The notes below the pieces were generated by a model, which worked only from the letters and a program-made list of their open reading frames with translations, searched no databases and was not told the origin of the DNA. A stretch of DNA of 64,000 nucleotides, taken from contig JAEQBH010000647.1 of NCBI GenBank assembly GCA_016808115.1, positions 186,001 through 250,000 on the forward strand. Reading direction: 5' to 3'. Below, in pieces: positions 1 through 10,680 of the stretch (position 1 is its first letter; every line of letters starts with the position of its first letter). The position numbers were made by a program, and so were the translations under genes. This DNA comes from Tetrastigma voinierianum (Eukaryota > Streptophyta > Magnoliopsida > Vitales > Vitaceae).

Positions 1-1880
1 ATAACAAATATTACCTTTACACATACTTATCCATTTTTCATATCTACTTTTCATAACATGTTTATCTTCATATCGTATTTCATGTACTTTTTATGTCATC
101 TTATACTATATTTCTTGTTCTTGTAACTGTATACTATCATCACAAGCAGTGGTATGCTTCTCATATCATATCATATACTTTATACATTTCCTTTACCTAT
201 ACTTTTCATTTTCTTTTATGTTCATGCTCAGAAATACCACGTAGTGATATGATAGAGAACTCCGTATGCACCGGCTACCACTATTTTCATCCGTATGTAC
301 CCGGCTACCATCACTATTCTCTCTATCTGTATGTACTCAAAGGTACCACACCGTACCTAGACAAAGGATCTCTATCCGTATTTACCCGAAGGCATATCAC
401 CGCACGAGAAAGGATCTCAGATGAACTAAACCAAAGGCCGCTTATAATGATCCAAATAGATCTATGTCATCGCACCAAACGGCCTTGATAATCAGATTTG
501 CACGCTACATCATCAGAGTTCCTATAGCATGCCTATCTATCCAACTACCCTGGCCATAGGCAGCAATCGCATTTATGTTTTCTGCAATAATCTTCATGTG
601 ATAGTGAAAGATATCTCATATATACATGAATACTCCACGATATCATGTATACTTGGGGAGATATTCATTTACAAATAATCTTATACTACATGTTGAACTG
701 CATCTTTCTTCTTACATAACAAACATAGTAATAACAAATTTTAGTTTTACTCAATATACTTGTTTAAGAACTTACTATCCTAACATGTATATTATTCGCC
801 ACATCAAATTTGCCTATAGCGCTTAAGTATGATGTGTTTTTCACTTAGTTTCACTTTTATTTGAACCCCCGTTAGTCATTCACTAGGGTTCCTATACTAT
901 TAGTGTATGAATTTGGGCTTAAAAATGTCAAAATACAAGAAACTAGTATAAATAGAAAAAGTGGTAATGATCTGGCATTCCACTATCTATGCCTCTCAGA
1001 GTGGTACCTATTCACTTAGATGGTACTGGACATTTTGCCTCTCGCTATGGTACCGGTACCAATCTCTATTCTCCGGTACCTGCATCAATCGTTAAAACCG
1101 CCTCTAGAAATGGGCGTGATTTTCCCTTTCACCATTCCTCTTCCATACTTTTCTCTATTCCATCTTACTTCAAAACCTATCATGAATTCCTCCCAACAAT
1201 CCTAATACGGGTCATAACCCAAACATAAACCAAACATAAAGAGAAGCTAGGTTTGTTTTAAACTAAACCCAATTACATTTGCAATAAACCATGAATCCAA
1301 CCCCAAAGGGAGGATTCCATACTCTTTCTCAGACACTTTAAGGTTTTACCAACCCTACCAAGACATCTAGGGTTGTGATGAAATCATAAAACAAAACCCT
1401 AGGTTTGGGAACAAGCTACTTATCCATACAATTCCATGGAAATCCACAATTTCATGGAAACCCATACAAAACTTTAGAATTCCACACAATCTCCATACAA
1501 AACTATAGACCTATACACTATGCCTTCTTCCCTTTTCTCTTCTTTTCTCTTCCTCTCTTCTTTGCTCCAAAACCTCGAAGCCTCAGGTGCCGGGAGACCA
1601 AAACAGAGATATTTTGATCCTACACCTCCCATTAAAATTTTCCTTTTATTACACTAGGGTCCCCCATCTCTTTACTATTTTTAAATCAAATTATGCTATT
1701 TCCACTTTAGTCCACACTTTTCTTATCTTATGACCTTTATGTCCCATTTTGACAAATTACAAGTTCCCCCTTATTTTATTTCGGAAAAATATACTTTTAC
1801 TTTTATTATACTCTAAACATGTTGGTAAACCGTCGTATATAAGTTGCGTTATATCGGTCTTCTTCACTATGATTTTCTTT
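1..1880 (-). repeat. Gypsy-type LTR, truncated by window start
   Basis: Non-coding sequence with LTR character in minus orientation. The stretch around 1380-1620 (an AAAACCCTAGGTTTGG-like word, repeated 'ccatacaaaac' words, then a long C/T tract) matches 50280-50600 in order, so this is another copy of the LTR seen at 47358-50841. The pyrimidine tract on plus is a purine tract on minus, typical of LTR leaders. Short reading frames here (for example 93-488) have no family resemblance. The right edge is set where Athila gag similarity begins; no clean TG/CA end is seen. Confidence 0.55.
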
Positions 1881-1883
1881 CAT

Positions 1884-2900
1884 TTATTTTCTCCCCTCAC
1901 ATGGATTGAACCTTGGTGGTTGGTACCTTTGTCGAGATTTTGCCCATGTCTGTAAGTCTGATGTTCCTCCACCATATGAGAAGTTCTCATTGGGTTTCTT
2001 AGTGTCGATTACAATGTATAGGCAAGTCAGATTAGGGCTCAAGTGATAGCTTCTTTTTTCATTCATGTATTTAGCCTCCTCAACTTGATAGGGATCTTCT
2101 TCAGTTGGTCCCTCAACACTTCTTCTTATCCCATCTCTTTCCACTGCTCCAATTTCATGAGCAAAGTGTAGTCTTTTCTCCTGTTTATCCATCCTGTGCA
2201 TTATAGCATCAAGTTTTGCTTTCATGGTAGTCATCTTATTTAGCTCAATGACCCCACTCCCTCCGGGTTTCACAAGGTTCCCTCAAGATCTGCAGGAGCT
2301 TCATCTTGCATTTGGCCATTAGATCTACTATCAAATCCTCGCTCTTCTCAAGACTTTTCCTCTCAATGCCCCAAGATGAAGAAGCATCTATGATACCCTT
2401 AAGTATCATTTAGAGAGTGGTAGACAAGGTCCATTCCTGAGTCTTCGATCTATGGCATGCATAGGACATCTCTTCGCAGCCTCTTTCTCTTTCTCTTTTG
2501 TACCTTTCCCATGCAATATACAAGTTTATCCTCCTTGTCGAACACTATGATTTCCCTTCTTCTTTCAAATGTGAGGAATGGGGGAAAAAATCTGCTTGGG
2601 TATGCTTCCACCAACTCTTCCCATGGGATCACCCCGAGCCATGGTAATGATTCATACCCATGCGGCGCAAGATCTCTTTAAGGAAAAGGGGAAGAGGTGG
2701 CTTTATCACTCTGGTCTCACACCGTCAAATACTTAACTATGTTTGCCATCCCAGAATCTCGTCAAGGTGATCATTAGATCTTCAGCCTGATGTATCAATC
2801 AACCATGGCATCAAGGCCGCCACCAAAGTTGTTAGCCTCTGCAACAGTTGTCTAACTCTACGAGATCAGCTGGATGACAGCTCCGTAAATCCCCTCCTCC
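1884..2900 (-). pseudogene. Athila-type Ty3/gypsy gag, broken
   Basis: Decayed capsid (gag) gene. Minus-strand pieces in different frames match the plant Athila gag in the expected order. 2632-2450 carries WEELVEAYPSRFFPP and a RRREIIVF segment, the classic retrotransposon-gag region. 2273-1884 carries the C-terminal part with YHLSPN, ENFSYGGG and a QRYQPPRF-like tail. Stops and frameshifts separate the pieces. The gene lies downstream, in minus sense, of the PBS-like site and LTR at 3278-6599, as expected for the 5' half of an Athila element. Protease and pol are missing; the sequence changes to an unrelated LTR at about 1880. Confidence 0.7.
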
Positions 2901-3277
2901 ATTGTATCTCGCATTGGAGGCCTTTGTCGTTGTTTCTTTGCCTCAACTCACCGTCTCGATCAATTCCTTTCATCCGCCATGGTTGCTTCGCCTCCGCCGA
3001 CTTTCCTTAAGCCCCTGCTCTTTCCACCCAAGATTCACAGAAAAACATATGATTCTCGCTTCATGTGCATTAATTAACCTCTTGAAATGGAGACATATTG
3101 AGATTAATTGAAACAAAGGGTATCAAAATCATATATCCTTAAGCTTTTCTTAAAAGATCAAGTAGCCTTGCGTACCATCGTCGTCAAAATCGTTTTGTGC
3201 ATTTTTATAAACAAAGAAAAATTCAAATTTTGCATTTCTCTCATCGTAATATTGGATTTATTCAAATCCTTTCTAAT
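2901..3277 (-). other. Gag leader region, unassigned
   Basis: Lies between the Athila-type gag and its putative primer-binding site. Only short shadow frames on both strands (2902-3111, 3108-3413) with no recognisable domain. Best read as the element's 5' untranslated leader plus eroded gag N-terminus. Confidence 0.35.
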
Positions 3278-3292
3278 CCCTAAATGGCGCCA
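3278..3292 (-). other. Putative primer-binding site (TGGCGCC type)
   Basis: Minus strand reads TGGCGCCATTTAGGG. Athila and related plant gypsy elements commonly start minus-strand synthesis at a TGGCGCC site. It sits between an LTR-like region and gag in the right orientation. The first seven bases fit well and the rest only loosely, so this is tentative. Confidence 0.4.
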
Positions 3293-4750
3293 TAAAACTT
3301 GCTCATTCTCATGGGGTAATATAAGACTAAACCACTCCAATTTAACACTTATACGTGAGCCTTACAATTTTCCTCAGATTCATGTCAAAGTCAATAGAGT
3401 TGCCGGAAAATGAATAAAACTGATTTTATGTTCGAATTAATAATGGGTTTAGTCTATGACACCGCAGTGCACAGTCATACAGTAGTAAAAACGATGTAAG
3501 TCTATACATCATTCTATAGAGATCGACAAGAATGTTGAAATCAACTACCCCACCACTCAAGATCCACTATTCAATCCTCCTTTAATGGTTTGAAAACTGA
3601 ATTTAAAAAGACAAGATGATCCTTATATTACATTCATCTAATTAAAATAAAATTTGAATTGAACTAACAAAATAAACTAGATTGAATCGCTTAACTCGGA
3701 AATGGACACGACATGAAACTCTGGCCAGGAACAACTAATTTCGCAGATGAGTAACCCATCGATTCTCCCTCTCAATCTTGATTTTGGATCTGGATTTGTC
3801 AAAGATGCCTAGTAATGCAGATTGGATTTCTCCACTATTCACTAATTAGAGGTCCCTTCTTCTTTCAAAGAGAATGATCTAATCAGATACTTGTATTCGT
3901 ACTTTATAAGATTCATTTTTCTTTCAATACTTCATACCTATTTCTAAGACTCATAGATTTTCTTGTACCCTAAGTTCGGGTCAATAAGACAAACCTCTAC
4001 AAATTGGTTATTATTCCTCCTTAAATCTAATGGATTTTTCCTTTTCCTTGATTAGATCTCACTTAACACAAGATCAAGATCTATATCCAACAAATTAAGT
4101 GAAATCTCTCGACATTTAAATTGATAACAATTCCCTTCGCCTTCAACTGGCGAGTGAATTGAAATTTGAATTAAATGAACCTCGTAGCCCTTAGTTCTTC
4201 TTCAATGATAGTCTAACATACCCACAAGTCACTGTCTCCAAGCTCTCAGGAATCTCCATCTCAGTGTCACTGTGAGCTTCCTTTGAAATCAGAGCATTGA
4301 AATGGTATTGGTACTACTATTGGAACAAATCAATTCACGAACAACATCAATCAAATAAATCAAGAATCCCAATTTCAGGAAATTCTTTCTAATTTAAGCA
4401 GAAAAGACTGTAACTAACAGTAGATCCATTCCAATGGAAGCTGTGCTTCTCAACTACAGAATCACAATCGACAATGGAGTATTGATCAAGAACACCCATT
4501 GTAACTGTAATAAACTAGAAGAAACGAATTCCTGAAATTGTCTAAACTTCATTGATTCCAGACCGTAGTTGGAAAAAAAATTGAAAAATTAAATCCAACT
4601 TCAACATTCTAAATAGATTACTGGTTCAGATCCAGAAAAGAAAATAAAAGAAAAAAAAAAGGAAAATCTACTCTAGAATTATACAATTGAGTCTTCTTCT
4701 TCCTCAAGTTTGTGTTTCGAAAGAACTCCTTGTACTAATGCAAAAACTCC

Positions 4751-4760
4751 TATTTATACA
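4751..4760 (-). promoter_or_regulatory. TATA box of Athila-type LTR
   Basis: Minus strand TGTATAAATA, followed by AGGAG. It lies about 80 bp downstream, in minus sense, of the last exact octamer of the GTCGCGAC array, which places the array in U3. Confidence 0.45.
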
Positions 4761-4840
4761 TTTTCAAGAATCACGAATTCCAAGGTCGAGGTGGATTTCC
4801 AAATTGATGGCCCACCACTCCGCTGTGTCGTAATCTCACT

Positions 4841-6420
4841 GTCGCGACTTTATTCTCTGCAGCTTTCTTCCGTTAGTGGTCGCGACATGAATTCCTTATC
4901 GCCACCTCCTCTTTTCTCTTTTGCTTTGTAATGTGTGTCGTGACTTGGAACTCTTTGCTTGTCCCGCTTTTCTTAGTATTTTTCGAGATCCTTCATGTTG
5001 CAAGCCATGACTGAATTGCTACGTTGTGACCATTTTGAGTTGCCAGTGGTGATGACTCTTGTTGCGACCACATTTTCTTGTTTCCAGGTATTTGTGTCGT
5101 GACCATAATTCCATGTTGCGACTTGGCTCTTTCTTCCTTAGAGAATTATGTGTAGCGACAAAGTTTCTTTGTCGCAACACCGTTTTTTGTTGTAAGCCAA
5201 TTTGATCCCCGTCGCGACAACTTTCTCTGGTCTCCAAGTGTTTGTGTCATGACCACACTTTCTTGTCGCGACTTGACTGTCTTTCCTTTTACTGGATTCT
5301 GTGTTGCGACATCAATTTCATGTCGTGACCTGGCTTTTTCTTCCCTTAATGAGTTCGGTGTCGCGACCTCATTTTCTTGTCATGACCAGGGCGTCCTTTC
5401 TTTTACTGGATTCTATGTCGCGACCTCATTTTTGTGTCGCGACACCATTCCTATTGTCAGCCATTTTGATCCCTGGTCACAGCTTCCCTTTCATGTTGCG
5501 ACATCATATCTAGTTTTTTGCCCTCTTGCAAGTTGCGACTCTAATTACTGATCTGTTTGTTTTCTTGTCGCGACATGGAAATTAGGTTGCTACAAGGTAG
5601 TTCCTTTTCTCAATGCCATTCCTATCGTGACCTCATTTTTGACTCACAACATTTCATCAATTCGCCTTTTATCACACCTAGAAAGTAAACACTTGAAAGT
5701 GTTAGCCCTTCTCTTACTTTGTCTTCTATCAAGTAGCCGTCAACTTAGTCACAACATGTTTTAGCTGTTCTGCTCATTTTAATGTCGCGACATGAATTCT
5801 ATGTTACGACCTCACTGTTGTCTTCAGCTTATATTTTGTCGCAATAGCAATTTGCCTTATGGAGACTTTGTCAGTTCATTTAGCAACAATTCCTTGTTGT
5901 GACATTAGTTATCTGTTGCGACCTGAGCTATTTTCTGTCGCGACTTGCAATTGAAGTTGCGACCAGGTTATTTCTTTCCTTGTTGCACTTTCTGTCGCGA
6001 CCTAAAAAGTATGTCGCGAGCTAACTATATGTTTTACTTCTCACCTTGTTGCAACCTCATTCCTTTAGTCACAATTGTTTTTACTCAACTCTGCTTTTAT
6101 TTTTGGTCACGACCTAGAAAGTATGTCGCGGCTTAGGTTCTTTGCTTTCGGTGTCGCGACATACAAACAATGTCACGACCTCGTTCTTTGAAACCACAAT
6201 TCTGTCTCAGCAACTTTTCTCTTGTCGCGACCTCGTTTCTCTGTCGCGACCTCGTTTGTGCAGTCTTAAATCTCTCTTTCTCGCGACTGATCATAAGGAT
6301 GTCGTGACACACTTAAAGCCTTTTCCTTATAGAGTTGTCATAACGTTATTAATCAGGTCCGCGACTTAAAGCTATTTGACGATGAATTCGCCATCCACGA
6401 CCTCAATTGTATGTCGTATT
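4841..6420. repeat. Array of paired GTCGCGAC palindromes, about 57-bp period
   Basis: Fourteen exact GTCGCGAC octamers start at 4841, 4879, 5211, 5265, 5360, 5417, 5436, 5567, 5784, 5937, 5994, 6153, 6224 and 6243, with many one- or two-change variants between them. Octamers come in pairs whose starts are 19 bp apart (for example 5096/5115, 5152/5171, 5246/5265, 5303/5322, 5360/5379, 5417/5436, 5937/5956, 6153/6172, 6224/6243). Successive pairs are often 57 bp apart (5246, 5303, 5360, 5417; also 5567/5624 and 5937/5994). The DNA between octamers is C/T-rich on plus and only weakly conserved. Open frames here are artefacts of the repeat. Confidence 0.9.
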
Positions 6421-6659
6421 TATTTAACAACCATTGATCTCTTTTCATACGGATTCTTGTTGGAGTTCAGCTTCTTACATAAAAATACGCAAAATAAATT
6501 TGGTAAAATCTCATATTTTCTTCATAAAAAATAAATGAGCCATTTGTAACTCACAACCGAGAAAAATGGATTAAAAATAAATGAGTTTTTGACTCATCAA
6601 GTGGCCAAAACTTCAACTCCACAGGAGAAAGATAGCACCATAAGATCCTTTGTGGAGAA

Positions 6660-7270
6660 TTTAGAGACGGGTTCTTAGAAAAATAGTGTTGACAAGTGAA
6701 GTCCTTTACAGTAATGATCAAGTATTGACATAAGCAGGGAAATAGAGGAGTGCATTATCGTGGGAGTAAACAAAGATAGACGAGTCCACACAGAATGTGA
6801 CAAAGCAAAGAGTGAGCAAGAAGGTGTGAAGCTCCTGGTATCAAGCTCGCAGAGCTTGTTTAAGACCATAAATAGCCTTATGCAACCGACAAACATGATG
6901 CGGATAATCAAGGTTACGCATTCCTGCGGTTGAGCCATATAGACTTCCTCCGTGAGATGCCCATTGAGAAAGACATTATTTACATTAAGTTGGCAAAGTC
7001 TCCACTTGCGATTGAGGGCAATGCTAAGCTCAGTACGGGCGATGATGGGATTTATCACAGGACTGAAAGTCTCGTGAAAGTCAATGCTCGGCTGTTGGTG
7101 AAAGCCTTTAGCAACAAGGCGAGCTTTATACCGTGCAATAGAGCTGTCGGGATTTTGTTTGATGCAAAACACTCATTTGTTGCCCACTATATTCTGCCCC
7201 GGTCTTGAGGGAACCAGAGCCTAAGTACTGTTCCGGATGAGAGCATCATATTCTTCCTACATCGCTTGAA
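6660..7270 (-). pseudogene. Ty1/copia reverse transcriptase fragment
   Basis: The minus strand encodes the start of a copia reverse transcriptase (RVT_2): KARLVAKGFHQQ, a degenerate FSPV segment, QLNVNNVFLNGHL and VYMAQPQ, then frameshifted remnants of the palm region. It stops near 6660, just inside the boundary of the Athila-type LTR; the palm C-terminus, copia RNase H and 3' LTR are absent. It belongs to the same element as the integrase at 7866-8662 and the gag beyond 24921. Non-functional. Confidence 0.85.
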
Positions 7271-7865
7271 ACCACTTTCGATCTTGGAGAGCTTAGGCGA
7301 TAGTGTAGGGTTCAGGGATAGTTGGAATTATGGTGGTGAGGCCATATTTTGGGTTGGGTTTTAGGATGACATTTTTAGAGTGGGTTTGCATGAGATGATG
7401 GTTTAGTGGGGAAGAGGGAATGGGTAAAGGGTCGAGAGGATGACAAGGTGAGGGTAGGGAGGGTGCCGAACCCAATAAACTAGTAGAATAAGATGGCTCT
7501 TTGGAATGGTGTTTAGAGTGCAGGGGAGGGCCGGGTGGGGTGATGGGGGATGATCTCGGCTTGATTCGGGTGGCCAGAAAGAATGGGTGAGTAAATACAA
7601 CTGCGGGGAGGGACGGGTGGGGTTCGGGGAAGAATTCGTGGTTCGGAGGAGAGTTGGTGGAATGGAGTGCAGGTGAGATCTACGGTCGACGAGAGGGACG
7701 AGGTGGGTTGATGGGGATGTCTGTTAGTTTAGTGGGAGGTGACAATCTTTGGATAGTCGCGGGTTTGTCTACTGCGGTGTGGTGGAGGTAGGGGGAGATG
7801 CAAACGGGAAAACATTTTCCTAAGGCACCCGACGTGATGGGACACAAAGATTTTTTAGGATAAAG
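7271..7865 (-). other. Copia integrase-RT linker, low complexity
   Basis: Joins the integrase C-terminus to reverse transcriptase in the copia fragment. On minus it is Pro/Ser/His-rich in several frames (for example 7293-7600), the usual composition of this linker. No conserved motif. Confidence 0.5.
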
Positions 7866-8662
7866 TCAAAAATAAGATATACACTCTGGCGAGGAAGTGT
7901 CGAAGACACAAGGACTGGATTTGGGATTGAGTTTGTGGGAAGAATAGGGATGCAACCAAGGAAGACATAAACAACCGAAGACACGAAGTTTGGATGGGTC
8001 AAGAGCTTTATGGAACAACTTTTCAAAAGAGGAACCAAGGGAAAGACCAAATTTAGGCATTCGATTTATTAAATAGGCAACCGTAGCAAAGGCATCTGAC
8101 CCCGAGAAGGTGTGAGAGGATGGATGTCGTGCGGGGAGAAGTGAACTTAGTTTCAATAATGCGAAGCCGATCTTGGAGCTTTCGAATACCCATTATGTTT
8201 AAGAGTGTGGTGAGGTGTAGTGCGATGGGTTATACCATGGGTCGCGAGAAAGGATCGAAGGGCTAAGAATTCGCCCCTATTATTTGTGTAAAGTGTTTTA
8301 ATGGTGGTGGTAAAATAATTTTCAACAAGTTGCTTGAAAGCAAAAAGGGTTGAATGAACATCTGATTTTCGATGTAGCAGGTAAAGCCAAATATACTTTA
8401 TGTAATGGTCAACCAAAATAACATAGTAGTGAAAACCATCAGAAGATGAAACGGGTGAGGTCTAAACATCAAGGAAAATGGCATCGAGAGAAAAGGAAGG
8501 GGTAATGCTTGATTGAGCAAAAGGTAACTTGTGGCTTTTACTAATATTGCAGGAGATATAAGAAAAGGAACATAAATGGTTCTTGGGAAAGGAAATATTC
8601 AGAACACTTAGAAATTTGCGAAAAATATGTAAAGACGGATGACAAAGACGACTATGCCACAT
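7866..8662 (-). pseudogene. Ty1/copia GAG-pre-integrase and integrase core
   Basis: 8662-8462 has WHSRLCHPS and the remains of the GAG-pre-integrase zinc site (CSFSYISC...SHKLPF). 8416-8153 carries the catalytic core start: VDHYIKYIWLYLL, then LYTNNRGEF (normally a D in place of the first N) and the ITHRTTPHHT segment. 8156-7866 continues with ATVAYLINRMP, FEKLF and LRVFGCLC. The frame changes at least once near 8153. Order and orientation fit pol of the element at 6660-9409. Confidence 0.85.
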
Positions 8663-8703
8663 GGAGATAGCAAAAAATGAGGACTAAATTAAAGAAGACA
8701 GAA

Positions 8704-9409
8704 CTAAGGCGGAAGATCGAATGGGGGATGGACTTGACGGTAATAGACATAGATCTCTGGCTTGACAGACGGATTGATCTCAGTAGACGGTCTTACTTTT
8801 GAAAGAAGAGTAAAAAAACAAGACATTAATAGGCTTATTGGCATAAAGGGTAGAGATTGAAATAAAGTTCTTAGACATGGCAGGCACATGTAACACATTG
8901 GTAAATAATAAGGGGTTAGGTAGGGAGGGAAGGGGTAAAGTCAATGGCCAGCAATGAATGACTTGTAACATCAACAATAATAACTTGCTGCTCGGAGCGA
9001 TGCACGACTCATGAAGGTCGAAATGACAAGATCCGATCTGCATGGTGAGGCGCCTAAATCCAACGACCCGATTTGGAGTGTCGAGTGGAGTAATGGATTG
9101 CAATGTGGGCATAAGGTGCAGTGAAGTTCGGGCGTGGAGCTCGGGCAGGGGCGAGAGGAAGAGAAGCAAGTGCCGAGGTGGATAGAGAACTGCACTGCCC
9201 AGTAGAGTGCCTTATTATACCATAAATTTGACAACGCTCGAGGTAGCGACTTTGCCCGAGCTGTGGTGGCGGAGCAGGATCTTGTAGAAACAATGGGAGG
9301 CGGTCGATGGAAGATCTAGCTTTCTAAAAGTAGGTGTGTTAAAATTTTAGTTGTCTATCTTTGTCTCCTTCCTCCCCTTTGCCCAGTTATTCCCACTTTG
9401 AGGGAGGGA
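8704..9409 (-). pseudogene. Ty1/copia gag C-terminus and protease region
   Basis: 9293-9054 contains a degenerate zinc knuckle, CQIYGIIRHSTGQC, in which the second cysteine is tyrosine. The protease region follows; 9169-8780 has the LHVPAMSKNFISISTLYA segment that normally lies between copia protease and GAG-pre-integrase. A proper D-S/T-G protease triad was not found. Upstream gag sequence resumes only at 24921, after a 15.5-kb interruption. Confidence 0.7.
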
Positions 9410-9752
9410 TGTTATATCCGTAATATTTAAATGTGAGATTTGTTGGTTCTTTACTCCCTTACGATATACCTTCACTATCATATTAATCCTCTACCATAAA
9501 TTTCCTCATAACACGTGCTCTTGTGGTCTATCACCTTCTTCACTTGCTTACTCTGCGAGGTGGTTTAGCTTCTCATGTATCGCACTCACCGCTTCCGGTT
9601 GCTCGAGGTTGTCATTTTGAAGTTGCTATTTGCCTAGCTAGGGTTGTTGTCCCGGGCCCTTCCTTGTGCGGTTAGATCCAGGTCGGGTTGTCTGAATAGA
9701 TCCCCTCATCACGCACAAATAGGGCACGTGCTCAATGGTATACTCCACTCCA
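9410..9752. repeat. Direct repeat R, left copy (putative short LTR)
   Basis: Homologous to 24634-24920 in the same orientation. Shared blocks include ATAACRCGTGCTC, CGAGGTGGTTTA, GGTTGTTGTCCC and the terminal ACTCCACTCCA. Both copies begin TGTTAYATC and end CCA, consistent with LTR termini. On minus, a purine run (AGGGGGGGCTAG) directly precedes it and could be a polypurine tract. The two copies bound the DNA that interrupts the copia gag. Similarity looks like roughly 70 per cent by eye. Confidence 0.6.
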
Positions 9753-10181
9753 CTAGCCCCCCCTAGCGCCATTCCATCCTCTTATGGTTTGGAAGGGCGG
9801 TAAAAATTTTCTTTTCCCACGCGCCACTTGATGCCAAATCCTTTGCTCCAGCCCCTTAAGCTCTGAACGCGGTTATTACTATAGTCTGTTGCTGACAGGC
9901 GGCAACACCTGATTCGCTCTTGGTTTTGGCGTGTCCCCACACACGTCTAGTGCATCAAATGTTTTTCTTGAGATCCCTGCCCACGCAGCCGAATTTGCAG
10001 GTATATAATCTCGCCTTTCTACTTGTTGGGGGTTCTCTTGCTTTCTTCCTCTCTCTGGTTCATCTCTATTTTGCTTTTGGCTTCTCCTCTTCCCTTATTC
10101 TTCTGTGCTCTCCAACCTGCAGATTTTTCACACGCAACACCCTTCATTGTAAGTTTCAGAGGAACATTTCTTATTTCTTCT

Positions 10182-10217
<36 letters not shown>

Positions 10218-10311
10218 TTATGTCTAAGCCTGATGGGTCCCCTCGCTTGTCCCCCCAGGCACCGTTCTGATGATGGCACAAAGAAACTCACAGGATGGCC
10301 CATGGAAAACA
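9753..10311. other. Unassigned interior of the Tat-like insert
   Basis: Contains an ATT microsatellite and a plus-strand TATA-like GGTATATAATC at about 10001. The frames across it (9920-10385) are driven by the microsatellite and show no family similarity. Lies between repeat R and the Tat-type gag start. Confidence 0.4.
10185..10217. repeat. (ATT)n microsatellite
   Basis: About eleven uninterrupted ATT units. Confidence 0.97.
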
Positions 10312-10650
10312 TCACATGGGCGATCGTGTGGGGGAAGAATCACCCCTTTCTTCGCCCTTGTTCAAGGAAGTGCTCTCACATGTGAGGCATTGCTTGGTGT
10401 TCTCACCCAGCAAACTGTTGGGGACCCTCTGGGGTGGATGCCTTTTGGAGGAAGTATTCTTTCCACTTCTGAAGTGGTGTCTTTCACCTTCTAGAGGCCC
10501 CTCGGTCGTGCTGTGTAGGTGACCGGGAGGATGGGCTGTATCCTGCGGACGGAAATCCATATCAACGAGGGGTTGAGATTCCCTCTCCCTCCTCTGGTCC
10601 ACCAATTCTTGCACTTCACCAAAATCCACTGTTTTATGTTCCGTGAACAT
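10312..10650 (-). pseudogene. Tat-lineage gypsy gag N-terminus
   Basis: Minus frame starting MFTEHKTVDFGEVQELVDQ, 112 codons. The start follows a leader reading TTTGAGGGAACCCGACG, the arrangement in Tat/Retand-type plant gypsy elements, where the PBS is followed by a G/A-rich leader and the gag ATG. The protein is polar and charged with no zinc knuckle or protease before the frame ends. Lineage assignment rests on this start context and on the Tat-type integrase at 12283. Confidence 0.5.
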
Positions 10651-10651
10651 C

Positions 10652-10680
10652 GTCGGGTTCCCTCAAAGATAGCGTGTTGA
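10652..10680 (-). other. Degenerate primer-binding site and leader
   Basis: Minus reads about CACGCTATCTTTGAGGGAAC. In Tat-type elements a TGGCGCC-type PBS immediately precedes such a GGGAAC leader; here the PBS bases themselves are mutated. It implies that an LTR should lie to its right. Confidence 0.4.

Larger units (their letters stand above)
3299..6599 (-). repeat. Athila-type LTR (5', minus) with expanded U3
   Basis: About 3.3 kb of non-coding DNA. The right end (GAGTTTTTGACTCATCA) resembles the end of the LTR at 59221-60373 (GAGTGTTTTAGGCAGTCATCA region), and both contain GTCGCGAC octamers. A minus-strand TATA box (4751-4760) lies left of the array, so 4761-6599 would be U3 and about 3299-4750 R/U5. 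The left boundary is uncertain (3299-3455). The copia reverse transcriptase stops just beyond the right boundary, so this LTR probably truncates it. Confidence 0.5.

Noticed and set aside
5249..6369. Plus-strand frames of 60-100 codons (5249-5551, 5301-5513, 5945-6136, 6142-6369) with repeated Val-Ala-Thr/Cys-Arg-Asp words
   Set aside because: They only translate the GTCGCGAC array; no start context, no homology, frames drift between units.
4841..6420. CRISPR-like array
   Set aside because: The repeat is an 8-bp palindrome at 19/57-bp spacing in a plant LTR, spacers are mutually similar and no cas genes are present.
4841..6420. CAMTA CGCG-box cluster
   Set aside because: The known CGCG box needs A/C/G before and C/G/T after CGCG; here it is TCGCGA, so the consensus does not fit.
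10019..10385. Frames with poly-Ile or poly-Tyr runs
   Set aside because: Encoded by the ATT microsatellite.
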